Below are positions 44,161 through 53,769 of a stretch of DNA of 63,110 nucleotides, piece after piece. How positions within the stretch are numbered: the first letter of the stretch is position 1; every line of letters begins with the position of its first letter. The stretch covers positions 1 to 63,110 of the forward strand of contig BDIU01000408.1 in NCBI GenBank assembly GCA_002118135.1, written 5' to 3'. The notes under the pieces are model-generated. The model was not told where the DNA came from. It searched no databases and was given only the letters and a program-made list of their open reading frames with translations. A program made the position numbers and the translations under genes. Origin of the DNA: Trebouxia sp. TZW2008. Lineage: Eukaryota; Chlorophyta; Trebouxiophyceae; Trebouxiales; Trebouxiaceae.

Positions 44161-44418
44161 TCAGCTGCAACTGAGAGATCTACCTTGCTGCCAACAGCCA
44201 AGCTTAGCAACAGGATTGCTCCAGATGTTGAGCGATCTCCTGTGCGAGGTATACAGGTCATCAGCAGGGCTGCAGCACTTAGGTCCCTGCAGCACGTACT
44301 CAAATTGCGCCTTTTCTTGCAGTTTCAGAACTGCATCCATGCTGCAACTGAGTCTTTGCAGGATAACATTCAGAAAATCCTCTTTCAGCGAGCGACCTAT
44401 GCTAAACTTTTTTGCCAT
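44161..44418 (-). CDS. Hypothetical protein or exon
   Basis: 85 minus-strand residues from ATG, protein-like (KKFSIGRSLKEDFLNVILQR; AVLKLQEKAQFEYVLQG). A 140-codon plus-strand frame covers the same bases and is the alternative. No family recognised. Confidence 0.3.
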   Translation of the reverse strand: MAKKFSIGRSLKEDFLNVILQRLSCSMDAVLKLQEKAQFEYVLQGPKCCSPADDLYTSHRRSLNIWSNPVAKLGCWQQGRSLSCS

Positions 44419-44689
44419 TTATCTGTATATGATATAGGCAAGACACATGGGCGTCTCAGCACCTCATTTCCATTCAGCAAGCAGTCTATGCTCAAAATTT
44501 TGCAGCAATTGCGATGCATGCTGAGCAATTGACCTCTTTGCACGCAGGCATGACGATTGTGAGGGTCGTCACCTCAAGCAGAAAGAGAAAAGCTAGGCCT
44601 ACACATGTGTCAGTCTTGACGCTGCAGAGCAATCAATGACATGCTGATGACATTTACAGTGCCAACATGATGTCGCGATTGGTTGTTGC

Positions 44690-45660
44690 CTGTTGGCTTG
44701 CTTGGGAAGGATCTGAACGGTCTTTTCCTTTCATCGATTGGCCAGCCCACCCTTGGAGTTGGCATGCAGTCATATGCAACAGTCATTGGTGTGCTGGAAT
44801 CTGCAGCCTATTGCATCATCATCAAAAACATGTCCTGAACATATCTCAGGCAGCAGTCACAGGCTGTGCACATGATATACAACTGCATCAACCACTCAGA
44901 TGTGCATGAATGCTCTGCACACTTGACCGCAATACTGAATTTGGGCATATCTGTTGGTGTTCCAGTGCACCTCAGTCACAATGCTATGTGTATCATCAGA
45001 CGAGGCAGTGGTTGCTGTGCTGAGATGCGTAGCATCATTGACATGATCATCAAGTGACCATCTTTTCATCTCGATCAAAACCTCACTCAGCAAGCATTAC
45101 CCGGTTGTGCTTATTTTGATGCTCTGCAAAACACACGCATTTTGGTGCCAGTCCAGATCACAAGGATTGTGCATCGCGTTGCATGCAGCAGTCGTCGCTG
45201 ATCTGCAATTTACAGCGCGCTACACCGTCAATGTAGCATCATGTCTGAGTGAACAGCCACAGGGTGTGAGAACAACACCAACTACATCAAGCACTCATAC
45301 ATGCTTGCCTTGGTATGATGCACATCTCAGCAATGTACTTGGGGCTGGGTGCATATGCTGTGATGGTTGTGCATATCAGTCACAAGGACTTTTTACAGCT
45401 AATGAGCCGGGTTGAGCAGCGAATGTCATGAGCAGAATGACTCCGTCAGCCACCATATGCAGCAAGTGCCCACCACTTATGCTTCTATCGATGTTTTGCG
45501 CATCTGTCTTCTACACTTTGTTCCGGTCACATTGGTCACACGGCTTGTGTCTCAAGTCAGATGGTGCAGTCGCTGGCAGGTTTCGTTTTGCAACGTAATT
45601 CCAAGTCAATTGAGCATGTTCTCATGAGCACACTCGATTGTGCATGCATCGGTGTCTATT
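44690..45660. repeat. Composite of family C then family B
   Basis: Starts with a partial family C unit (CATCGATTGGCCAGCCCACC at ~44731), then about four family B units with TGTGCATCTGAGC-like and CATATGCAGCAAGTG landmarks. The C-then-B order is that of the right TIR and of the 5.4-6.9 kb block. Confidence 0.75.
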
Positions 45661-46017
45661 CGCAGCTGAGTTGGGTGTGTGATTCAATATGACGTATTCC
45701 CAAAAGGCATATTCAGCTTGCAATGTAGTGTATGTATTGCTGGACTTGGATCTGAGATCTTTTTCTGCTTGTACAATCCGTGGAAATGGATTCTGCAACA
45801 AAATAAACGTTGCAGCTGATCCTTGATCACCTTGAACTGTTTTGCAAAGACTTCCTAAAAAGAATGCAAAAGGCAAGCGACAATTCACAAATACATGACA
45901 CCTGCATAGTCCAGTCGCTGCATTGCACATGCTCTGGAGCTCTCTCAGTTCCCTTGAGGTCTTTTTGGCCTTTCGTATAAGCTGTTGTTCGTCAGGCTTT
46001 GACACAATGGATAACAT
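45622..46017 (-). CDS. Hypothetical protein, possible intron
   Basis: 131 codons from ATG. The first ~45 residues are charged and helical (DEQQLIRKAKKTSRELREL). A strong pyrimidine-rich acceptor (CATTCTTTTTAG) lies inside, with a donor-like GTGTCA about 50 bases before, so part of the frame may be intronic and the true reading frame after it uncertain. The 3' end enters family B. No family recognised. Confidence 0.35.
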   Translation of the reverse strand: MLSIVSKPDEQQLIRKAKKTSRELRELQSMCNAATGLCRCHVFVNCRLPFAFFLGSLCKTVQGDQGSAATFILLQNPFPRIVQAEKDLRSKSSNTYTTLQAEYAFWEYVILNHTPNSAANRHRCMHNRVCS

Positions 46018-46096
46018 GCTCGGGCCTTAATGGTCAAATGCTGGTCTTCATTCTTCTGTGTAGAAATGGCTGTCCAGCTGACAGTGTGCACTTGAG

Positions 46097-47280
46097 CTAA
46101 CATGCAAGAGCTGTGCTGAAACAATCAAGATTACAGCCAAAACAATGAATCACAGCTGTGAGAAGACAATTGAGCTGAAATACAAGCTGACAGGCGGGCG
46201 GAGGAACAACGAGAATGACCGAGCTGGACAGGTCTGGACGGCATGCTGCTGCATTAGAAAAGGCAGAGTAGGCATGAGCTGCAATGCAGTGTTGCGAAGC
46301 GTCCAGGATAGCTTGTATGGCTTTGTGTTGATTAAGCCTTCCAAAACACCTGGCAACCTCTTTGAGCAAGGCAGCAACTTGCCAGCAGGTGCATATTCTA
46401 CTGAGCAGCGGTTTCCAGACCGCATATGAAACTGTTCCCGCAAGATGTAGATGTGCAGTCAGTGCTTAGATCTGAATGCTGTGAGACACAGGCCCACACA
46501 ATGCATGGCAATCTCAATGAAGGCATCTCAGGCTTCTGCGCTCCCTGCAAGGTCCAGCACGGGCAATCAGGGCCAAAATGGGCAGGGCAGGAAAGTACTG
46601 GTGCTGACAGACACCAAGAAAGCCAGACTGCAAAGACTTGAGCTTGTCCTAGCTTTGGTCGCCGTTACTACACAAAGTGAGACCTGCCTTGCGCCACAAT
46701 GCTGGAAGCATACCAGGTATAGCTGCATCATATCAAGGGCTGCTGATCTTTTGGTGTAGGGGGCTAGCTGGCATCATCTTGGAAGCCATTATAGCAACAA
46801 GCAGCTCCAGCACCAATGTTTGTCTTAGAGTGCAGCTGATGCATGCAGCTCCTGATGCAGCATTCCTGACTTGTTTAGAGATTGCGTGCATCCTTCTTGC
46901 CCCACCTTGGCTGACAAGGCAGGCGTCAGACTGCTGCTCATGTCTTCTGCCTCCTTATCAATTGTGAGGTATTGTTGTTGATGTTGCTCTGCAATGTTGA
47001 TGCGCCATTACTGTGACATTTCATTGTGCAGAGGTGTTGTGCCTCGTGCTTTTGCAGCTTTTGTGACTATTTGAGGTATGATCATACAATCTCAGTTGAT
47101 GATGCAATAATGTGTTGCAGATGTCAGCACACCAATCACTGTTGCGTCTGGCTAAATGCTGCGTCTAGCGAGATGTTGGCCGTCATGGTGGCCAACACCA
47201 TTTGGCATGTTGGTCACCATTCACAAGGAGTGCCATATGATCTTGTATGTGAATGTGGGTTTCAGTACTATTAGTTTCAG
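46097..47280. other. Unresolved region with short frames on both strands
   Basis: At 46369-46150 two minus-strand frames and one plus-strand frame all look partly protein-like (the best is KEVARCFGRLNQHKAIQAIL on the minus strand). At 46451-46967 plus-strand frames include GRKVLVLTDTKKARLQRLEL and a hydrophobic stretch. No exon chain or domain could be established. Confidence 0.2.
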
Positions 47281-47339
47281 GACATTGCAACACTCTGACA
47301 CGTTTGGCAGCTTATGTTGCAAAAGTAGAAAAATTGATT

Positions 47340-47600
47340 ATTGAAATATTTGATAGTTACAAGATTGGGTTTTTGAATATTTGTACCTTTCAGTAAGAAA
47401 CCTGTGTCAAGTTTGCCATGACCCTGAGCGATTGGTCCTTGTTTGTGCTGCTGTGGCTGATCATCTCTACAGTTGCTATGCAGATTGTTGTGGAGTGTCC
47501 CCCAGCGTATGTGATGCATTGCAACGCTAACAAACATGTGACTGATGTGCACTGGAATTATAGCAGCTGTAGTGCAGCTCAGATGTGCATAAACTCAATG
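47340..47600 (-). repeat. Family D composite block, inverted copy
   Basis: The reverse complement carries CCAGTGCACATCAGTCACA, TTTGTTAGCGTTGCAATGCA and the CAATCTTG-type tail, matching the copies at 8.2 and 50.4 kb. The cluster GTTAGCGTT is shared with the 50.4 kb copy, so these two are the closer pair. Confidence 0.65.
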
Positions 47601-48086
47601 CAAGCACATCTGAGTGTGTGCAAGCATTTCGGCTCATGAAAGCTGTCTCAGACGACTCGACAACAGACATAGTCAGAGACCCACTAGTTCAGGATGCTGT
47701 CTTAACAAAATGCCGTTCGATGAATCGGGGTCATGGGTGTTCACAACATAGTTTGTGTCCCAGGCTTTTGTTATGTAGCAATGGAAACCTGCAAGGCACT
47801 GTTTCCGTCAAGCCCAGTCATGGGGCTCAACAAGTCCAGAGTACTAACAGTCTATGGCTTGGCAACCTAAAGCATCACTGAACCCCTGTTGTTGATAGCA
47901 GCTTCAATATTGTCAAGTCTCTCATCACCAATTGATATGAACTGGAATGGAAAGGCAGGGGTCAGATGCAAGCAATTCATTGCGGATTTTGCAACATGCT
48001 CCATGTCAGCCACTTGTGGTCAAAAGGCTAGACATGAAGAGCTGCCAAAGACGTTAGCTTCCTCAGTCATGTGCCGTTTGCCTTGA
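47600..48086 (+). CDS. Possible plus-strand exons
   Basis: Two consecutive frames look protein-like. The first contains FRLMKAVSDDSTTDIVRDPL and GNLQGTVSVKPSHGAQQV and ends near 47881; the second contains GVRCKQFIADFATC and ends at 48086. They begin where family D stops. No start, splice chain or family could be fixed. Confidence 0.3.
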
Positions 48087-48644
48087 ACGTATGATCACAA
48101 CACTATACAACACTCAGATGTGCCGAAAAACCCATGTCAGCACATCTGGCTGCATATGGTGATTTGCTGACTAAGACACAATGGTCACGAAAGATGATCA
48201 ATTGATGCAGTATGCTGCACAACCTAGCTGTTCTAGATCTTTCACAATCTTATGACTTTTACAGTAGTGACTGTGGGAAAGTGAGGCAAAAAGAGCATGG
48301 ATGCTGATGGAGCTTGCTGCCAAATGAGATTGCAGTTGTACTGATGAGTACTTCCGGCCGGTAGTACTGCATTGGTGATGGATGCGCATGGCAATATTTT
48401 TGAGCACAACACAGGGACGCGTTTGCTGTCAGTCACTCTGCACATGCAGATGTCTGCCTCTCAACTTCCCTGCATGCTTGCGACAATACTGGTCCAGCAA
48501 CTTATACACAGTCACTTTGACAATCTGATTTGCAATTGCAAACATGAGCAGATCTATGTGTCTTCCCAGCATACATGACATGTCACTGCCATCCTGGTTT
48601 CACCGTCAGACTTCTTGTACAAACTTTGGACTGGCATAGAAAGC

Positions 48645-48780
48645 AGTAACATCAGCTCAGCTGTATGATGTCAACTCGATCAGCTCAGCTCCATGCATTC
48701 AGCTCAAGTGCACTTTGTCAGCTCAGCTGCCACTTGTCAACTCAGCTGTCAGCTCAGCTGTCGGCAGCACCCTCTTATCT
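48645..48780. repeat. Small family S block
   Basis: About six copies of the TCAGCTCAGCTGC core in the right-TIR orientation. Confidence 0.75.
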
Positions 48781-49129
48781 GCAGTGTGGTGTATGGAACT
48801 TTGTTGCGAATAAATCAAGAAGTAATTGCTGCAGTGCATGAAGCCCAGGGCTGGGTCTCGAGGTGCTTCTAGCATTGCAGCTGCAGCAGCTTGTTACTGG
48901 CTGCATTTGTTGTTGACTTTGGCATTGAGCATAGCTGCTCATGCAGTGCAAGAAAGTCTGATATTGCACAATCCCTGCAAGTGTGCAGCAGTGAAATTTG
49001 ATGTATTGATAGAACCTCAATGCCGAACATGCAATGCAGAAAGTCGCCAGCTACCACTCTTCTAGCCCAAGGAGCGCTGCTATAAGCGGCGCAGTATTGC
49101 CTCTGCTGCCTATACACAGCCAGCAATCA

Positions 49130-49560
49130 GTGGGTCCAGCTGCAACATTCAGGACCCTTGCAATCTGACAGCTGTGCTTCAAACTGTCGAGTTGACAACC
49201 TGTCGGCTTTGTTTGCAGCTGGTCAGCTGAGCTGCAGTTTGTTGGCTTGGCTACTTCACTATGTCAGCTCAGCCCTGCTGCAATTTCAGACTGTCAGTTG
49301 GCTCTATTGCAGTCGATCAGCATGAGGCACCACGAGCATCATAATGTTTTTGTATCAAATCAGGAAGGTAAACAGCGACTGCAAATCCATCTGCCAGCTC
49401 AGTTCCACTGCCACTTGTCAGCTTTGCTGCATCCAATCAGCTCGGCTGCAGTGTCATGTGTCAGCAGTGGTTTGTGCGACAATTGCAGTCAGCTCAGCTT
49501 AAGCTTGTCAGCGCAGGTGTGGATGTTAACTGTCACCTCGGCCGTGATCTAGAGCTGCCT
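49130..49560. repeat. Family S block
   Basis: About fifteen diverged copies in the right-TIR orientation. The segment with CAGCCAGCAATCAGTG and TCCAGCTGCA matches the start of the 9.15 kb block and the 61.6 kb block, so these three derive from one longer ancestor. Confidence 0.75.
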
Positions 49561-49709
49561 TGCTTTACCTCGAACATACTGGTCAACATGTCCATTATGT
49601 TAGGTTTCTGGCGAAAATCAGTCATTTAAGATGCCGACCAACTTAAGATATGTCAGGTCTGCTACAACCAAAAGCATTGCAGAAGAATTTTTGCAACCAG
49701 ATGCTACCT

Positions 49710-50780
49710 TGATTCCACATTGAACTCACCTTCACTGGGCAGATGCGCTTGATTAAAGTATAATGCTCAGATGTGCAGAACATCAATGCAAGCACAAGTG
49801 GGTGACACTTGCTGCGTATGGGGCTGATGATTCTGACAACATGGTCAGAAAGCACGATGCATCGATCATGAATATGCTGTGCATAATCAATCAGCGCTTC
49901 ATGTTACGATACATACTGTATGACTGCTGTAAGTTGGAATAACAGCAGCATATATGCCCACTTTCACTACTGTGCTTAGACGTGCACAACACCACTGCAA
50001 GCACAATGGAATATGCTCATGAGACATCATCAGTTCATGGTGAGAGTTGCAGATTCAAGCTCAGCAACCACTGATTCATCTGACTTGACACACAAGCCTT
50101 ATGACCAATGTGGCCTGAAAGTAAGTACAACGCTCAGACGTGCAGCACATCAATGCAAGCACAACTGGGTGACACTTACTGCGTATGGGGCTGATGAATG
50201 AGAGATTCTGCTCACAAAACATTATCGGCTCAAAATGCAATACGCTGTGCAACCCAGCTCCATGTGACTGATGTGCACTGCGACCTCAGCAGCATATGTG
50301 CCCAGTTCCAGTCCAGCGCTCAAATGTGCATAAGGCCAATGCAAGCACAATTGCGTATGCTCATCAAAGATCATCAGTCGATGTGTTGAATTATGACGCA
50401 CATCCCAGCTTGCGTATGCACATCTGAGCTGCACTAGAGCTGGGCTGATATGCTGTGGTTCCAGTGCACATCAGTCACGTGCTTGTTAGCGTTCCAATGC
50501 ATCAGAGACGTTGGGAGACCCTCCCCAACAATCTGCATTCAAATAGTAGAAATGATCAGTCACAAATGACCAATTTGTGGATAGGAATCGTGACAAACTT
50601 GACACAATTTTCTTACTGAAAACAAGCATCGTTTAGAAATCCAATCTTGCAACTACTAAATATTTGAAAATTTAATTTTGCCTGGTTCTGCAAAATAAGA
50701 TGCCAAAGATTTTCGAAATTGCTTGTGATTCTCGGCAGTTCGAGATTCCGGACATGTTTTAAATATTCAATAATACTAGA
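49710..50780. repeat. Family B inverted units, then family D copy 2
   Basis: Three to four family B units in reverse orientation (CAGATGTGCAGAACATCAATGC, split by small changes) run to about 50400. A direct-orientation family D composite then runs to about 50780, with the AT-rich tail GCCAAAGATTTTCGAAA. Confidence 0.75.
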
Positions 50781-51148
50781 ATCTCCAGACCTTCACATGG
50801 AAGATCACCTGGGTATGACCGACGTGATGAATCAGCAACATGATGTATCAAAAATGATCTGTACCGAAAGGTGGACACGAAGACAACGTTTGTGATAGAT
50901 TACAATATGGTCTCCAACCATTTAAGGCGGAAATTACTGCAAAGGATCAGGCAGCATGAAGACGAACGACGAGGAGATCAAGAAACACTCAAGCTACAAG
51001 CAATTCTTTGTCTGAAATGCAAATATTTGTTCAGTGTTGCTGTACAAAGGCTAATGTAAAGAGCCAGTTGTACAGGGCTTCAGCAAATCTACAAAATGCA
51101 TTACAAACCAGCTGTGACCAAGAGACTACCTAGCAGTTGTGTGAGTGA

Positions 51149-51674
51149 CTACACGACTTCGTACTCGGTGTCACTGGCAGCAAAGTCTATGAGTGTTCTG
51201 ATCAGGTATCCTTTTGTGGCAGACTGTGGTGCATCTTGCTTCATATGGTGTTTGATGAGCCCAGCCTAGTCTGCTTTTGACAGCTTGTCAAAGCGCCAAT
51301 TCTTGGCTCTCCTGAGCACACCCAGGGTCCATGAAGTCTGCAACCCCTAAGCTGCCTTGAGAGAGGGTTGACGCTGGATCAGACAGGTTGCTGCTGCTGA
51401 CCTTGGGACTTGCAGCCCTTCCACCTGCACCATTGGGCAGCCCAGTCAAGAGGCTGCTTGCATTGCTCAAGGCACATATGGATGCACATTTTGTGTACTT
51501 CCAATACTGTTGAATGGAAAGAAAGGTGGGAGTATTACCAATCACTTGTTGCTGTGTGTTAACAAGTGCTGTAGCAAGACATGTCTTCATGACCTCGTCA
51601 CTGTCATCAAATTTATACTGTGGAACCTTGAGACTGACTGCAATGCATACCTGGTTTGTCAGGTGATCAATCAC
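51149..51674 (-). CDS. Spliced gene with an in-frame TAG
   Basis: Exon 51674-51402 (including a 72-codon stretch from 51617) joins across a 64-nt intron (GTCAGC...TTGCAG) to an exon 51337-51149 in phase 0. The second exon reads SWTLGVLRRAKNWRFDKLSK, then one TAG (51268-51266), then 38 further protein-like residues (HHMKQDAPQSATKGYLIRTL) to a second TAG. The quality of the sequence beyond the first stop argues for a recent nonsense change, or less likely readthrough. Upstream exon-like sequence around 51700-51800 (VIQALEILPFHVPVDE) may belong. No family recognised. Confidence 0.5.
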
Positions 51675-52026
51675 TGCCTGCTGTGACAGCTATCTCATCA
51701 ACAGGCACATGAAAAGGCAGGATTTCCAGCGCCTGGATGACTGCCGGTTTATGACTCCGCCTCATCACACTAAGCCAGAAAGGAATGGAACTTCGGGAAA
51801 AGCTTACAACATCTGAGGCATTTCAGTGTACTTGAGTTGCTAGATATGAATTTCAGTCGTAACAGATTCCCCATGCTGGCAACAGGTGCATGACAATGCA
51901 GTTCCTGCAAATGTGCTATCGCTTGACGGTACAAGGGCATTGATAGCATGATTGCGGTCAGACTTGAAGCTGCAGTTGACCTGTATTTGACTGGTGTTCC
52001 TACATGCTACGCCTCTTGAAGCTCTG

Positions 52027-52802
52027 TCAGATGACAGGCTTCGCTTGTTTGATGGTAAAAGCCAGTCTGCCTTTGCCCTGCTGAGTCAGATCATTTTTAA
52101 TGGTCATCATCAGAAGGTACTTTTTGTCCTTCTCAAATGTCTGTTCTGTATGCAACTTTTGCACCTGCAGCAAAGTCAAGTCTGTCTTAAGGCCCCTTTG
52201 AGCGAGGTATGCCAGCAGCTGTTTTGGCCAGACCACAGATCAGGGACCTGCAAATGTCTCAGAGGTACTGTACCTGCACAAGAATGCCATCCTTTCCGTG
52301 ATCCCAAGCATACAGCACTCCGAAAGTGTCCTTCAGCATATCCAATGATTTCGCAAATTTCGACTTTCGGGTACAAGTGAACTTGGCAAGGTTCTGCTGC
52401 TCCCAGACGCTTTTGGTCCCATACCCCTGCATTATAGATCAGAAGCCTTGGCCGATTGCACACTATATTCAGCGATGCGCAAGTGTGCACTCCACAAGCA
52501 AGCTGTTACTGTGCAAGTACCTTGAACGTGAACTGCAGTCCTTTAGCCACAAGCGAATCGAGAATGTGTAGCAAGTCTGCATGTTCTTGCGAGAGTTTGT
52601 CCCGTAGTTTCTTGTCACCTTCAGCCGGATGACGCTGCAGCAGTTGCTCTTCAAAATACAACCTGAAGCATTCGCAGCCTATTGATTTGTCGTCGCCTGT
52701 ATGATCGCTGTGAATTTTGTGAACGTATCTGAGCAGTGTGCCGCACAGATCGCAGGGAAAGGAACGAGATTCTGTATCTTCTACAGAAATGAGCTTGTAC
52801 AT
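52027..52802 (-). CDS. Three-exon Cys-rich zinc-binding protein
   Basis: Exons 52802-52521, 52426-52274 and 52164-52027, with introns of 94 and 109 nt, all phase 0; 190 residues. Residues 17-43 carry C-D-L-C-G-T...RYVHKIHSDH...G-C-E-C, a C-x2-C and G-C-x-C pair around His residues. This is a small zinc-binding arrangement seen in various uncharacterised proteins. It is followed by a helical charged region (KKLRDKLSQEHADLLHILD), an exon reading KFAKSLDMLKDTFGVLYAWD, and a basic strand-rich last exon. The last exon has a relative, cut off from other exons, at 18190-18324. The gene is CpG-rich and intact. Function unknown. Confidence 0.8.
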
Positions 52803-53046
52803 CACCAGGCCCACGCTTGCGAAAAGGCTTCCTGGTACAGGCTGACAACGACGCCTGGGACCTCAATTCCCGCCAGAGAGAGCACCTTAAGCTGGGGAGA
52901 GAGAAGAAGAGTGACTGCAGGCGGTGCTAGGGATGTACAAAATCTGAAGACGAGACATAGCATGCTTTTCTGAGCTATCAAAGGCTTGGACAGATGGTGC
53001 TGGAAATACCGTCCAAAGCGATCTGGATTTCAACTGAGGGGGCACG

Positions 53047-53304
53047 TTGATGCATATTTTTCAATGCATAAACGGCCGTGGCAGATTGCCTGCTTGGCCT
53101 GACCGCCCTTTCCAGTCATTATACAACAAAACCCGCCAACAGTACGGTCAACCCGTAACCCTGCCTGAAGGAGTTTCACAAGCAATCATCGCATGTTGGC
53201 CAACTCCTGACAATGTAATGAGGATACGTGAGGTTGAGGTCATTGAAACCATTCAAAATGCAAGTCCAAATTGGTCAATTGCTACACCTGAGCAAGCAGG
53301 CTAA
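53047..53304 (+). CDS. Hypothetical exon
   Basis: 85 codons from an ATG. Protein-like from GRGRLPAWPDRPFQSLY through QPVTLPEGVSQAI to VEVIETIQNASPNW. It lies divergent from the Cys-rich gene and immediately before family S and A repeats, so it may be truncated. No family recognised. Confidence 0.4.
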   Translation: MMHIFQCINGRGRLPAWPDRPFQSLYNKTRQQYGQPVTLPEGVSQAIIACWPTPDNVMRIREVEVIETIQNASPNWSIATPEQAG

Positions 53305-53720
53305 CTGGTTCTTGCAGGTGAGCTGATGTGCTACAGCTGAGCTGACTGGTTGTTACAGCTGAGCTGATCAAGTGCAGCTGAACTGACTGATCGATGTAGC
53401 TGAGCTGAGTGGTGAGCTGAAAGCAGACAGACTTGTTCTCTTCTGCTTCAATCACTGTCCTCCTGCGCTGAAAGAGTGTAAGCACCCTGCTTGAATCAGC
53501 TTCAGAGTGGTCTATGTGCACCTGTACAACTGCACAACAGCCATGCAATAATACACATTGGAACTGGGTAGAGATGAAGGCTTGTTTTCATGTGGCTTGC
53601 ATGCACATGAGGGCGCAAGCTTACATTTGTACCCACTTATGCTTGCACAGGTGGTCAGCGGCATTGCAGCTGAGCGGAGCTGACATATAGCAGCTGAGGT
53701 GAGCTGATATATCCTGTGTC
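53305..53720. repeat. Family S copies flanking the satellite
   Basis: Two short groups (about 53320-53420 and 53640-53715) of GAGCTGA-type repeats in the left-TIR orientation, including a 'GATCGATGTAGCTGAGC' variant. Confidence 0.65.
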
Positions 53721-53769
53721 TTGGTATGTACGGACTGTGACAGCTGGACCGTTCTCAATGCTGTACCTT

